Origin: Aestuariicoccus sp032586235
Lineage (GTDB): Bacteria; Pseudomonadota; Alphaproteobacteria; Rhodobacterales; Rhodobacteraceae
DNA length: 35,890 bases
Assembly (NCBI RefSeq): GCF_032586235.1
Contig: NZ_JAWHTD010000037.1
Location: 1 to 35,890, forward strand
Direction: 5' to 3'
This document shows positions 24,352 to 33,008 of this stretch, in pieces. The notes under the pieces were generated by a model. The model saw only the letters and a list, made by a program, of their open reading frames with translations. It did not search any database and was not told the origin of the DNA. Each line of letters opens with the position of its first letter. Position 1 is the first letter of the stretch. Made by a program: the position numbers and the translations under genes.

Positions 24352-24895
24352 TCTTCTCCTCCCGTCTCCGGCCGCGTTGCGGCGGCAATGCGTAGCGGAT
24401 TCCGGCAGATTCCTGCGACGCCCTTGCCGAATGACTGCGTATGAGCTTTCTGCCAATGGATGCTGGAGCGGATGAAGTCGCCGGGTATCGTCGTGGTTGT
24501 CTCTATCGACGAGTAAGAGAGCACGATCCCCGTCGATTTCGAAAACGACGACTACCAGTTTTTCGGAGATGATGTGGTGGCCTAGATTCGCTCCGACTGG
24601 ACCGTGGCCTGGCCGGGCTCAACGCGGGGCAGGGCGAGGCGCAAAAAAATAGGCGGTGGGAGAAGGGGGCGTGACGAGTGAATGCACGTCTCGCATGTGA
24701 CGCGATTTCCACAGTCGGGTCGGGTGCTCACTAGGCAGGAATAGCACCGATAGACATGTTCCGCACGTCGGTATAGCGTGCCGGACAATCCCACCGCCAC
24801 TCAATTTTTAATTTTGTCCTTCGTTTGCTCTTCTTTTTTATCGGCAAGAGTAGTCTGGGCCAACACGACAATCGCGTTGCGAAGGGCATGGCGTC
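24352..24895. other. Gene-free interval
   Basis: No supportable gene in 544 bases. Open frames here are short, Arg-rich or lack ribosome binding sites and similarity. The stretch from about 24795 to 24850 is T/A-rich (TTTTTAATTTTG, CTTCTTTTTTATCGG), which may hold the promoter of the following membrane-protein gene, but I cannot define boxes. Confidence 0.5.
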
Positions 24896-26773
24896 ATGAT
24901 CAATAGGCCCGTCTTTCTGGCTGCGGCGTTTGGGGCTCTTTGGCTGATACTGGTCGTAGCGCTGCCCGCCGGGCTTTGGGTGCCGGACGAAACGGTGATC
25001 TACGCCTCGCTCGAAGTCTTGCGCCAGAACGGGGGACTGTTCATAGACAATGGCTATGCCCAGTTCGAGCATCCGGCGCTTCTGTTCAATGACCTTTTGA
25101 AAGTTGGACCCGAGGGCGTTGTTTCGCAGTATCCCTCGGGCCTGTCCTACTTTTTGCTACCGATCTTCAGGGCCGCCGGCCTAAAGGGTGTGTTGGCCCT
25201 GAGTGCAATTGCTGCGGCCTTGGCCGTTTGGCTGACCCACCAGATCTCGGTTCTGCTATTCGAGGATAGGCGCGTTGCCGCGCATGCTGCGGTTCTGTTC
25301 GCACTTTGCAGTTATCTGGTGATCTACGCTAAGGCGTTGTGGCCTCATGCCATGGCAACCGCTGCCGTGCTGGCCATAGTTTGGCTCGTGCTGAAAGCCG
25401 TTCATCGCCCACGGGCATGGCGGCGCGACGCCTTGATTGCGGGAGGCGTGCTGGGTCTTGGTCTGTCGGTGCGGGTGGACGTGGTTCTGGCGGTGCCGGC
25501 GTTGTTGGCGATCATATTGGTATGGGCGGCGCGACCGGCACAGCTTATTGCCTTGGCAGGGACTGGCGCATTGCCGGGCGCCTTGCTGGCATCGTGGTTG
25601 AATTGGCTCAAATTCGGTGTGTTTCTTCCTGCAAGCTACGGGTCGACAAACGGCGGAACGTCGCTTGAAAGCTACGGTGGTTTGGCCTTGGCTATGGGTG
25701 TATTCCTCGCGATTTGCCTGCTGATACGGCGCCGACCGGTTCGTTTCAAGCCAATCCCGTTCGCAGCTGTGCTGATCGCTGGATTGGCCGCGGTTATGTT
25801 TGTTCCATGGTTCCGGCCGGTAGAGGATGAATTGCGAGCCATCCTGCGTGGCATGGCGACACTGTGGGGCGATATGCGGCTTCTGGACGACCGCAGCCAC
25901 CAGGTTACGCGCCATCCGGACGGCACATTGACCGTTCTCAGCATGTACAAAAAGGCGGTGGCGCAAAGCATGCCGTGGATCGGGATCATTGTGGCGCTCG
26001 CAGTATTTCCCTTGCGCCCGTCCGAACGTTTTGGCCTCATTGTCTGCACACTTTTGATCGTAACCTGGAGCCTGCCGTTCGCTCGCATTTCCTGGCATGG
26101 GGGCGGATCGGCAAACATGCGCTACTTCCTGCCGGTAATACCTTTCGTCAGTATTCTTTCCGCGATTGCATTATCTCGGATCGGGGAAATTTCAGCCCGA
26201 AGTTTCTTGGTTGTGTGGTGCGGTGGCGGTGTCGTCGTTGTTTTTGCAATGGCGGCTGCCGTTAGCGTTCTGCCCTTTCCGGCCGCGGCTGTGTTACAGC
26301 ATTCACTTCCCCTGTATGCATGCGGAACACTGATGGTCGCTGCGGTTTTCTCACACCTTTCGCAACTATGGAAAATGCTTACTCACACAGCTTTTGCCGC
26401 GGCTGTCTGGCTTAGCCTCTTTGGAACCTATGGATACGACCTCCCGATGGACATCGGTCGCCGGTTTTACAACGCCAAAGCCGAGTCGGTGATGGCGGCT
26501 CTTCCGAATAACAGCTTCCTTTACGCACGGGTGTACGAGTCCATGCTGTTTCAAATTCGCAGGCAAGACCCGATAGCGGCGCGAGATAGATTTACGGACC
26601 AGATGGATCCGCGCCTGGTCCAGGCTGCCCGCGCGGCTGGTTACGTCGTTTACGTTCAGTCGGAGAAACTGAAGGATCAACTTCTTGTCGAGCGTCCGGA
26701 CTTGCGTGCCACGCGGGTGTTCGAAGACAGTGCGTGGATGAGCCCGCTTTTCAGGATTGAGCCCTTGAATTGA
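24896..26773 (+). CDS. Polytopic GT-C-type glycosyltransferase-like protein
   Basis: A 625-residue membrane protein with roughly a dozen hydrophobic segments. The first helix is followed by 'LWVPDETVIYASLEVL', an acidic first-loop arrangement like that of GT-C glycosyltransferases (PMT/ArnT/GT39-type), which use polyprenyl-phosphate sugars in the periplasm. A further loop has 'FEHPALLFNDLLKVGPEG' and 'QYPSGLSYFLLPIF', also common in that group. The ~140 C-terminal residues are soluble, presumably periplasmic, with 'FLYARVYESMLFQI' and 'YVVYVQSEKLKDQLL'. Assignment to GT-C is by pattern only. ATG 24896 is preceded by AGGG. It is upstream of a GtrB-like GT2, which would make its lipid-linked donor. 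Confidence 0.75.
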   Translation: MINRPVFLAAAFGALWLILVVALPAGLWVPDETVIYASLEVLRQNGGLFIDNGYAQFEHPALLFNDLLKVGPEGVVSQYPSGLSYFLLPIFRAAGLKGVLALSAIAAALAVWLTHQISVLLFEDRRVAAHAAVLFALCSYLVIYAKALWPHAMATAAVLAIVWLVLKAVHRPRAWRRDALIAGGVLGLGLSVRVDVVLAVPALLAIILVWAARPAQLIALAGTGALPGALLASWLNWLKFGVFLPASYGSTNGGTSLESYGGLALAMGVFLAICLLIRRRPVRFKPIPFAAVLIAGLAAVMFVPWFRPVEDELRAILRGMATLWGDMRLLDDRSHQVTRHPDGTLTVLSMYKKAVAQSMPWIGIIVALAVFPLRPSERFGLIVCTLLIVTWSLPFARISWHGGGSANMRYFLPVIPFVSILSAIALSRIGEISARSFLVVWCGGGVVVVFAMAAAVSVLPFPAAAVLQHSLPLYACGTLMVAAVFSHLSQLWKMLTHTAFAAAVWLSLFGTYGYDLPMDIGRRFYNAKAESVMAALPNNSFLYARVYESMLFQIRRQDPIAARDRFTDQMDPRLVQAARAAGYVVYVQSEKLKDQLLVERPDLRATRVFEDSAWMSPLFRIEPLN

Positions 26774-26902
26774 TACGAACGGCCCTGCTGGGGGCGCGAC
26801 TTGACTATTCGGAAACAGTGCGGCGCTATTTTTCCCGGTTTGGCCGAGATGGGTTGACCCGTCACAATAGCTTGGCAAACCTGCTGGCAACCATTAACCG
26901 GC

Positions 26903-27865
26903 TTGTTGACCTTGAAGCTTGTCATTCAGATCCCGTGTTTCAACGAGGCGGACACCCTGCCCCAAACACTCTCGGAGTTGCCGCGAGAAGTGGAGGGGTT
27001 CGATGTTGTCGAGTGGCTGGTTGTCGATGATGGATCGAGCGACGGTACGTCAGATGTTGCACGCGCCAACGGGGTGGATCACGTGGTTCGGCTCGATCAT
27101 AATGCTGGACTTGCCAAGGCGTTCATGACCGGGCTCGAAGCAGCGCTTAGGCGCGGAGCCGATGTCATAGTCAACACCGATGCCGACAATCAGTACCGAG
27201 CAGAGGCGATCCCGTCTTTGACTGCGCCGATCCTGCAAGGCCGGGCGCAGCTTGTGATCGGTGCGCGGCCTATCAAGAAGATCGCGCATTTCTCTCCTGT
27301 GAAGCGTCTCCTTCAGAAGGTTGGGTCGTCCGTCGTCCGGCGCGCCTCCGGGCTCGACATTCCCGACGCGCCCAGCGGATTTCGCGCCTTTCACCGCGAC
27401 GCGGCGATGCAGCTTTATGTTTTCAATCGCTACACCTACACGTTGGAAACGCTCATCCAGGCGGGGCGGTTGGGCATCCCAGTGGCCTCTGTTCCGGTAA
27501 AGGTCAATGATCCGACCCGACCATCGCGGTTGGTCCGAAATTCCGCTGACTACGTGCTGAAATCGACGTTGACGATCTTGCGCGTCTCGGTCCTTTATCG
27601 ACCGTTCCGGTTTTTCGCCGCCTGCGCGTTTTTCGCGGCTTTGCCAGGCTTTGTAGCATTTGCGCGGTTTCTTGTGTTCTGGCTGATGGGCGATGGCAGC
27701 GGCAAATTACAATCATTGATTATCGGCGGGGCGTTCATCGTTACCGGCATGGTTCTGCTGATCGGTGGCGTGTTGGCTGATATGGTGGCCGCCAACCGGG
27801 TGTTGCTGGCCGAAATCCGGTATCGGCAGATGAAAGCGGACATTGATCGGGACGCACTTGACTGA
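26903..27865 (+). CDS. GtrB/DPM1-type family 2 glycosyltransferase
   Basis: A 320-residue inner-membrane enzyme predicted to move a sugar from a nucleotide donor to polyprenyl phosphate on the cytoplasmic side. GT-A motifs are visible: 'VIQIPCFNEADTLPQTL', 'LVVDDGSSDGT' and the DxD 'VNTDADNQY'. 'DAPSGFRAFHRDAA' matches the conserved region of dolichol-phosphate mannosyltransferase-like proteins. Two C-terminal transmembrane segments ('FFAACAFFAALPGFVAFARF' and 'IIGGAFIVTGMVLLIGGVLA') are typical of GtrB. There is no ATG; TTG at 26903, 26906 or 26912 must be the start, with no strong ribosome binding site. It lies between the GT-C-like protein and a GT4 gene. Confidence 0.88.
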   Translation: MLTLKLVIQIPCFNEADTLPQTLSELPREVEGFDVVEWLVVDDGSSDGTSDVARANGVDHVVRLDHNAGLAKAFMTGLEAALRRGADVIVNTDADNQYRAEAIPSLTAPILQGRAQLVIGARPIKKIAHFSPVKRLLQKVGSSVVRRASGLDIPDAPSGFRAFHRDAAMQLYVFNRYTYTLETLIQAGRLGIPVASVPVKVNDPTRPSRLVRNSADYVLKSTLTILRVSVLYRPFRFFAACAFFAALPGFVAFARFLVFWLMGDGSGKLQSLIIGGAFIVTGMVLLIGGVLADMVAANRVLLAEIRYRQMKADIDRDALD

Positions 27866-27904
27866 TCGTGAGGCGAATTCGCAGGCAGGCACCCAGGTCA
27901 ACAC

Positions 27905-28924
27905 ATGATGCAGCGAGGCCTGAACCTGTCTTTTCCGATGATCCGGACCGGCACCGGGGCCGAGATCTGGACCCGAAGGCTGGCGGAATTGTTGGCCCGT
28001 CGCGGGCACTCCGTGACGCTAAGCGAGATCGCGCACGGTTTTCAATATGCGCCTTGGCTGGCGCCGGTTTCGATCCCGCCTGAAACCGACGCCGTGATTG
28101 CAAACAGCTGGACAGCGGCGGCCTTTGCAAGGCGAGGGGTGCCCTTGGTATCGGTCTGCCACCTTGTTGTGCAGGATCCGGTATTGTCGCCATTCAAGAG
28201 TTTCGCGCAATCGCAATTTCACGCGCATTTCGTAACGCCAATGGAGCGGGCCGCCGCAAGACGCGCACAGATTAATGTTGCGGTCAGTCATTACGTGGCC
28301 AGGAGCATGCGCGACCTGTTGGGCATTAACGGCGTCACCGTCATCGAGAACGCGGTCGACACGGAGTTCTTTGCTCCAAGCCAGACGCCACGCGACTCTT
28401 CGGGTCCGATCAGGCTGCTCTTTGTCGGCAAACCGAGCCGGCGGAAGGGAATCGACCTCATTGCAAGGGTTATGGCTGAGCTGGGGACGCGCGTACAGCT
28501 GACCTTTGTGGGTCCAAGCCCGGAGCCCTCGGATATCCCCTCCGGGGCGACGTTCACCGGCTCGCGGGATCGCGCCGGCGTGCGCGACGCTTACCGAGAG
28601 GCTGATCTTCTGTTATTTCCGTCGCGGGCGGAAGGTTTCGGTCTAGCCGCGGCCGAGGCATTGTCTTGCGGTCTGCCGGTGGTTTGTACCGAAGGCACCG
28701 CGGTCTCGGAGATCGTGAATCCAAGCTGTGCAATCTCTTGCCGGGCCGAGGACGTCTCGGGCTTCGCGACAGAGATCCTGCGTCTGGCAGGCGATCGGCC
28801 GAGGTTACGCCAAATGCGACAAGCGGCCCGGGAACACGCGCTGGTGCGGTTCGACGAGCGCCGTTGGGTCGCAGCGTTCGAAACTCTGCTCTACGATCTC
28901 CAATGCTGGAGTCCCGGGGTTTGA
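27905..28924 (+). CDS. Family 4 glycosyltransferase
   Basis: A 339-residue cytoplasmic GT-B glycosyltransferase. The N-terminal 'LNLSFPMIRTGTGAEIWTRR' carries the donor/acceptor-side loop of the family. The C-terminal domain begins 'IRLLFVGKPSRRKGIDLIAR' and has the nucleotide-sugar motif 'LLLFPSRAEGFGLAAAEALS' (EGFGLAxxEA) and 'GLPVVCTEGTAVSEIV'. The start is the first ATG of an ATG-ATG pair, with AGG seven bases upstream. The last few residues (CWSPGV) and the stop fall at the border with an IS3 relic, so the native C-terminus may have been altered slightly by the insertion. Confidence 0.9.
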   Translation: MMQRGLNLSFPMIRTGTGAEIWTRRLAELLARRGHSVTLSEIAHGFQYAPWLAPVSIPPETDAVIANSWTAAAFARRGVPLVSVCHLVVQDPVLSPFKSFAQSQFHAHFVTPMERAAARRAQINVAVSHYVARSMRDLLGINGVTVIENAVDTEFFAPSQTPRDSSGPIRLLFVGKPSRRKGIDLIARVMAELGTRVQLTFVGPSPEPSDIPSGATFTGSRDRAGVRDAYREADLLLFPSRAEGFGLAAAEALSCGLPVVCTEGTAVSEIVNPSCAISCRAEDVSGFATEILRLAGDRPRLRQMRQAAREHALVRFDERRWVAAFETLLYDLQCWSPGV

Positions 28925-29319
28925 TGGACACTTTTTCATTGATGAAGGAAAGTGTTTTGCATTCCAAGAACGAGGACCCCGCCCCGACGGAATTCAAGGC
29001 GCAATTGGTTGCGGTGGCGCGAGCTGGTCGCAGTATTGAAAGTCTGGCGCGGGAGTATGTGCCTTGCCCCCCAACGATCCATGATTGGGTCCAGCAGGCC
29101 GGCGCAATTGATTGCGAACGCGATGCACTTTTGACAAAATGCCGAGCTGGCCAAGCTGCACCGGTTACGCCGTGAAGTGAGGCATCTGCGCCAGGAATGA
29201 GATGTACTTTCAAGGGCAGCGGCTTGGTTTGCACAAAACGACGTGGCAGCGCGGAGGTCTTCAACTTCATGACTGCGAAACAATCCGAGTGTTCTGTCCA
29301 GTTGCTGTCGCGCACCCAA
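28925..29319 (+). mobile_element. IS3-family relic (orfA plus start of orfB)
   Basis: The translation 'EFKAQLVAVARAGRSIESLA' followed by 'REYVPCPPTIHDWVQQAG' is an IS3 OrfA. After a frameshift near 29140 it continues 'AELAKLHRLRREVRHLRQE', a TGA stop where the family usually has arginine, then 'DVLSRAAAWFAQND', the end of OrfA. Next comes 'EVFNFMTAKQSECSV', like the start of OrfB. The sequence ends at 29319 where the IS427-type element begins, and the rest of orfB is not found on its other side. The relic is inactive. Confidence 0.8.
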
Positions 29320-30151
29320 GGGTCAGGATTCATAACCAGTAGATGACGACTGCTGCGAGGGCGATGGCCGAGAGGAAGACCTTCGGACAGCGGTCATAGC
29401 GCGTCGCCACGCGCCTCCAATCCTTGAGCCTGCCGAACATGATCTCGATGCGGTTGCGCCGTTTGTATCGGCGCTTGTCGTATTTCACTGTTGTCTTGCG
29501 CTGCTTTCGACCCGGGATACAGGCGCGTATCCCTTTGTCTTTCAACGCTTCTCTGAACCAGTTGGCGTCGTAGCCTCTGTCCCCGAGCAGCCAGTCGACT
29601 TTTGGGAGACTGCTGAGCAACGCTCGCGCGCCGATGTAATCGCTGACCTGACCGGCGGTGACGAACAGGTCGAGCGGACGTCCTTGGCTGTCGCAGATGG
29701 CATGCAATTTGGTGTTCATGCCGCCTTTGGTTCGACCGATCAGACGACCGCGCCCCCCTTTTTGGCGGCCATGCTGGTCGCCGTTCGGTGTGCCTTCAGG
29801 TAGGTCGCGTCGATCATCACGGTCTTCTGTTCGCCGTGCTCGGCAGCCAGACCCACCATCATCCGCGCGAAAATGCCTTTCTCGCTCCAGCGCTTCCAAC
29901 GACTGTATAGCGTCTTGTGTGGGCCATAGGCTTCAGGGGCATCGCGCCACCTTAACCCATTGCGGTTGATGAAGATAATCCCGCTCAAAACCCGCCTGTC
30001 GTCGACCCTGGGCTTGCCGTGCGACTTCGGAAAGTAGGGCCTCAGACGCGCCATCTGCGCGTCAGTCAGCCAGAAAAGATCGCTCATGTCACCGCTCCGT
30101 TTTTGGAGCCGTGAATCACGCAGAGCTCGGGAATTCAATGCATCCTGACCC
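29320..30151 (-). mobile_element. IS5-family, IS427-group insertion sequence
   Basis: An 832-base element with near-identical ends: GGGTCAGGATTCAT at 29320 and, on the opposite strand from 30151, GGGTCAGGATGCAT. It contains one transposase gene on the minus strand split between two frames. The flanks CAA (left) and TAA (right) do not make a perfect target duplication, and the interrupted IS3 relic is present only on the left, so the surroundings were rearranged after or during insertion. The element itself looks complete. Confidence 0.88.
29330..30087 (-). CDS. IS427-group transposase, made by -1 frameshifting
   Basis: Two overlapping frames together encode a DDE transposase of about 250 residues. 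The first frame starts at MSDLFWLTDAQ (30087, with GGAGCGG upstream) and contains 'VDDRRVLSGIIFINRNGLRW' and the first catalytic Asp in 'VMIDATYLKAH'. It ends shortly after 'AAKKGG'. The second frame continues 'RGRLIGRTKGGMNTKLHAI', with the second Asp in 'LLGDRGYDAN' and the Glu in 'RNRIEIMFGRLKDWRR'. The join is a -1 shift at the slippery run GGGGGGC preceded by AAAAA (29752-29763 on the minus strand). This is the standard control in IS427-type elements. All catalytic residues are present, so it may be active. Confidence 0.88.
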
Positions 30152-30159
30152 TAACAAAG

Positions 30160-31269
30160 TTAATTCTCTTTTGCATTTACGCGCTCGCGCTCGAGTGCTT
30201 GCAGCTGCCGGCTGACTTCGGAGAACACTAGCTCCAGCGATACGTCGTTCGCCTGTCTTGTCCGCAACCGCGGCAGGGACGTTCCTAGCAGGTGTAGAAG
30301 CAAGGAAATGGTCGCCGCGACCATACCGGCAAGCAGCATGATTGCCAGCGCACTTGCCCCGGCAAGCCAAAGCAGGCCGGTGGCGACCGCTGCCAGAAAA
30401 GGCGTCACCAAAAAGATGGGACGGATCGGGGCATTCTTTATCTTTATGGATAGAGCGTTCTGTGCCGACTCTGACGAGTTTTCCGACATAACCGACTGCT
30501 GAGGGCGACTAAGTGGAGCGGACCCTTCCTCGATCAACTGATTGCAATCGACGTAGGGAAAGAACGCAACTTCGGACCGGGTGTTTCCATTCGCGATTTG
30601 AACATTTTTTTCAGAAAGTGTTTCAGCCACTTTTTCCCACGCAGAAAGGTGCAAATTAGGTCGAGGATTGGGGATGTTGTAGCGGTCTCCAACCTGCTGG
30701 TAGCCGGAAAAGAAATAATTCGGATTGTCTTTGTTTTCCGTAATTTCGAGCTCAATTCCTTTGCCTCGTTTGGCGCCATCAACAATTTCGCGATACTTGC
30801 CGTCGATGCCCATGATGATGATGGGATCTGCGCGCTCCAAATGCGCCCACAGAACCGCATGGCTGCCAGTTGTGACTGGGTCAATCTGAAAGAGTGGTGT
30901 ATACATTCTTATCGCGTCATAGTTCAGTACTCTGCTATCCGCGGCATCGACGCCAAGTTCAGAGATTAAATTGCTACGCAATAGGAAACGACCGATTGGG
31001 GTGGGCCCCTGAAAAGCATCGTCGCGACCTTCACGGATCAGCCGCCTAATTTCCTCCTTGTGCGAAATACCCACAACAAGATCGAGGCAGGTGTAATGTG
31101 TTGGCCGCCAATTGATTCGATCCCAATACCGATAGGCAGCATTCATTCCGATGGACATATGGCCGGTTAGCGCAGGTAGGTCGATGCCTTTCAGCGACGG
31201 GCCGTTACCGAGGACAAAAGCGGTTCTTTTGTTCAGCGTTATAACGGGGTTAGTATCGGTATTGGGCAT
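30160..31269 (-). CDS. DUF115/MptE-like protein with C-terminal membrane anchor
   Basis: A protein of about 369 residues. The N-terminal domain has 'AFVLGNGPSLKGIDL', a Gly-rich loop shared by DUF115 (MptE-like) proteins of polysaccharide loci and, more loosely, by GT42-type sialyltransferases. 'MSIGMNAAYRYWDRINWRPT' and 'THYTCLDLVVG' follow, as does 'TTGSHAVLWAHL'/'IIIMGIDGKYREI'. The C-terminal ~110 residues contain two transmembrane segments ('IFLVTPFLAAVATGLLWLAG', 'LAIMLLAGMVAATISLLLHL') and a basic, helical tail. A sugar-transfer or sugar-binding role is inferred from neighbours, including a CMP-sugar synthetase. The start is ATG 31269 (AGG upstream); a GTG at 31278 is the alternative. 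The IS5 element lies nine bases beyond its stop. Confidence 0.7.
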   Translation of the reverse strand: MPNTDTNPVITLNKRTAFVLGNGPSLKGIDLPALTGHMSIGMNAAYRYWDRINWRPTHYTCLDLVVGISHKEEIRRLIREGRDDAFQGPTPIGRFLLRSNLISELGVDAADSRVLNYDAIRMYTPLFQIDPVTTGSHAVLWAHLERADPIIIMGIDGKYREIVDGAKRGKGIELEITENKDNPNYFFSGYQQVGDRYNIPNPRPNLHLSAWEKVAETLSEKNVQIANGNTRSEVAFFPYVDCNQLIEEGSAPLSRPQQSVMSENSSESAQNALSIKIKNAPIRPIFLVTPFLAAVATGLLWLAGASALAIMLLAGMVAATISLLLHLLGTSLPRLRTRQANDVSLELVFSEVSRQLQALERERVNAKEN

Positions 31270-31295
31270 ATTTTTCACTACCTAGTTATTATATG

Positions 31296-32633
31296 TTACT
31301 TCGGTTTAAAAAGAAAATTGTTCAGTCTGAATAATATTGATATAAAATCTGCGTATAGGGTCTCAGTGACCCGCCCCCAAAACCCGGGCCGAGCTTTCGT
31401 CATCAAATCAACCGCATCAGACTTTCCCTTCGCTCTGGTGGTGGCCGCGCTGTTAATTACGTGCCACATCTTTGCACGCGTGCGGTTAATTGCAAAGAAC
31501 TCCTGTGCGTGATGCGCTGCTCTCACGGCCAGAGTTTCACGCAATGCAGTGTTTGTGGCGAGATGCTTGACAGCAGTCTTAAGAGTCTCGGATGAGGGGT
31601 CGGATGCGAGGATTGCCAGGTCGTGCTCTTTAAGATAGCGAATTGTCTCGATCTCAAGCGGGCCAATGGCTAGGATCGGCAAACCAGCCGCCAGAAGTTC
31701 GGGCAGTTTGTTGGCAAAGGAAAAGCGCGTGTAGCGAACCGTGATCTCGTCGAAATTGTAGCCAATTACACCAACATCCGCATCACAGAGCCATTGTCGA
31801 TACTCTCCTTGGGTTTGCGATATCTGTTCGAAGGACACGCCTGGGAGGGCGCTGAACTTGTCTTTCAGATGCCGCCAATGACGATGCGTCCGGACCTCCA
31901 AGGCCACGGGATTGCCGTCGCGGGCTAGAGCGGAGATGACGTGAGCTAGGCGCAGGATGCTATCTTGTGTCATGTTCGATGCAAGATTGCCGGAATAGCG
32001 AAATACAACCGGGCCGGGGCGTCGCGGTGATTTTATGAGGCTGGCCCAATCACGGGGGTCAATTCCATTGTGTGCAACGTGGTACTCAGGCCCGCCGTAT
32101 CTGTCGCGGAAGACTGCGGCCATTTGGGGCGAGATGGCAAAGCAGCTTTGGGCCATGCCGCATAGACGGATGATGTCAGTAACCAGATGGTCGTGAAGCA
32201 CCTTGTCGTGCTCTTTCAGATGCGCTGGCCAATCGTCCATGAACCACAGGGCTATAGGCATATGTTCGTCAAAGGCCAGGTGGCAGGCTAGCTCATGAAG
32301 CATCGGGCTTTCGGGCAATGGACGGTAGAGGATGAGATGCGGATCGAAGTCGCGGATGATCGAGACCGCAGAATCGATTGAGCGATAGGTGCGGCGAGTC
32401 GCATATTCCGGGTCGAGACCTGCGTGGATGGTAAGCCGGCTAACCGGCACATGCCGACCGTAGACGATTAGAAGGTTTTCGCGTTCGATGCCGTTTAGAA
32501 TGGTACGTTTGATCGCCCCGCTAGCGCTGTCTTCGGTCGGGGCTGTCTGGTCGATCACAACGACCCTAGCGGTGTGCTGCTTGTCGATGTCTGAGGCGAT
32601 AGTTCCGATTGACGGCGCTTGCTGCATACCCAT
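31296..32633 (-). CDS. GT-B glycosyltransferase (GT4-like)
   Basis: A 445-residue cytoplasmic protein with GT-B features: 'DFDPHLILYRPLPESPMLHE', 'ALWFMDDWPAHLKEHD', 'AHNGIDPRDWASLI' (linker), 'VFRYSGNLASNMTQDSILRL' (start of the nucleotide-binding domain), and 'FANKLPELLAAGLPILAIGP' in place of the usual ExxxxE motif. It belongs with GT4/GT1-like transferases of surface polysaccharide clusters; the sugar is unknown. The ~45 C-terminal residues have an amphipathic or membrane-associating end ('ADFISILFRLNNFLF'). It lies 26 bases upstream of the DUF115-like gene in the same direction. Confidence 0.85.
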   Translation of the reverse strand: MGMQQAPSIGTIASDIDKQHTARVVVIDQTAPTEDSASGAIKRTILNGIERENLLIVYGRHVPVSRLTIHAGLDPEYATRRTYRSIDSAVSIIRDFDPHLILYRPLPESPMLHELACHLAFDEHMPIALWFMDDWPAHLKEHDKVLHDHLVTDIIRLCGMAQSCFAISPQMAAVFRDRYGGPEYHVAHNGIDPRDWASLIKSPRRPGPVVFRYSGNLASNMTQDSILRLAHVISALARDGNPVALEVRTHRHWRHLKDKFSALPGVSFEQISQTQGEYRQWLCDADVGVIGYNFDEITVRYTRFSFANKLPELLAAGLPILAIGPLEIETIRYLKEHDLAILASDPSSETLKTAVKHLATNTALRETLAVRAAHHAQEFFAINRTRAKMWHVINSAATTRAKGKSDAVDLMTKARPGFWGRVTETLYADFISILFRLNNFLFKPK

Positions 32634-32750
32634 ATCCCGTTGAGAAGTGAATCAAATAATTTAAGTGAGTTTATGCCGCAACTGAGTAGGGTAGACTGTG
32701 AGAGCGCTGAGGGGATTTGATGTTTTCTTGCAACGCTGTCCGAGTAGCCA

Positions 32751-33008
32751 ATGAACGAGGTCCGTCACCAGATCACCGGAGAAAGCCTATCATATTGGAC
32801 ATACCGGAACTGCCTCGAACCAATGCAGTTTGGCAGCCACTGCGCTCACCACGCACCGAAGCATTCTTCCCACAAACCCTACAAAAAAGGCCGCTACATG
32901 GCCGTTGGGATCGACGGAGTGCCATTGTTCCGTCAGCGGTACGATTGCTCATGCTTGAAACCAATTGGCGACTATGAACCCTATGCCGAAGTCCTGACGC
33001 TAGGTTGA
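32751..33008 (+). CDS. Unrecognised small Cys/His-rich ORF
   Basis: An 85-codon frame on the strand opposite to its neighbours, in a 366-base gap between two leftward genes. The predicted protein is rich in Cys, His and Tyr ('FGSHCAHHAPKHSSHKPYKK', 'YDCSCLKPIGDYEPY'). No family is recognised. There is no clear ribosome binding site before ATG 32751, and the 3' end overlaps the dehydrogenase gene by nine bases. It may be a fragment of a decayed gene or not a gene at all. Confidence 0.25.
   Translation: MNEVRHQITGESLSYWTYRNCLEPMQFGSHCAHHAPKHSSHKPYKKGRYMAVGIDGVPLFRQRYDCSCLKPIGDYEPYAEVLTLG

Noticed and set aside
26801..26830. Promoter TTGACT...GCTATT before the GT2 gene
   Set aside because: The -10 box matches only three of six bases, and the gap is short enough for co-transcription with the upstream gene.
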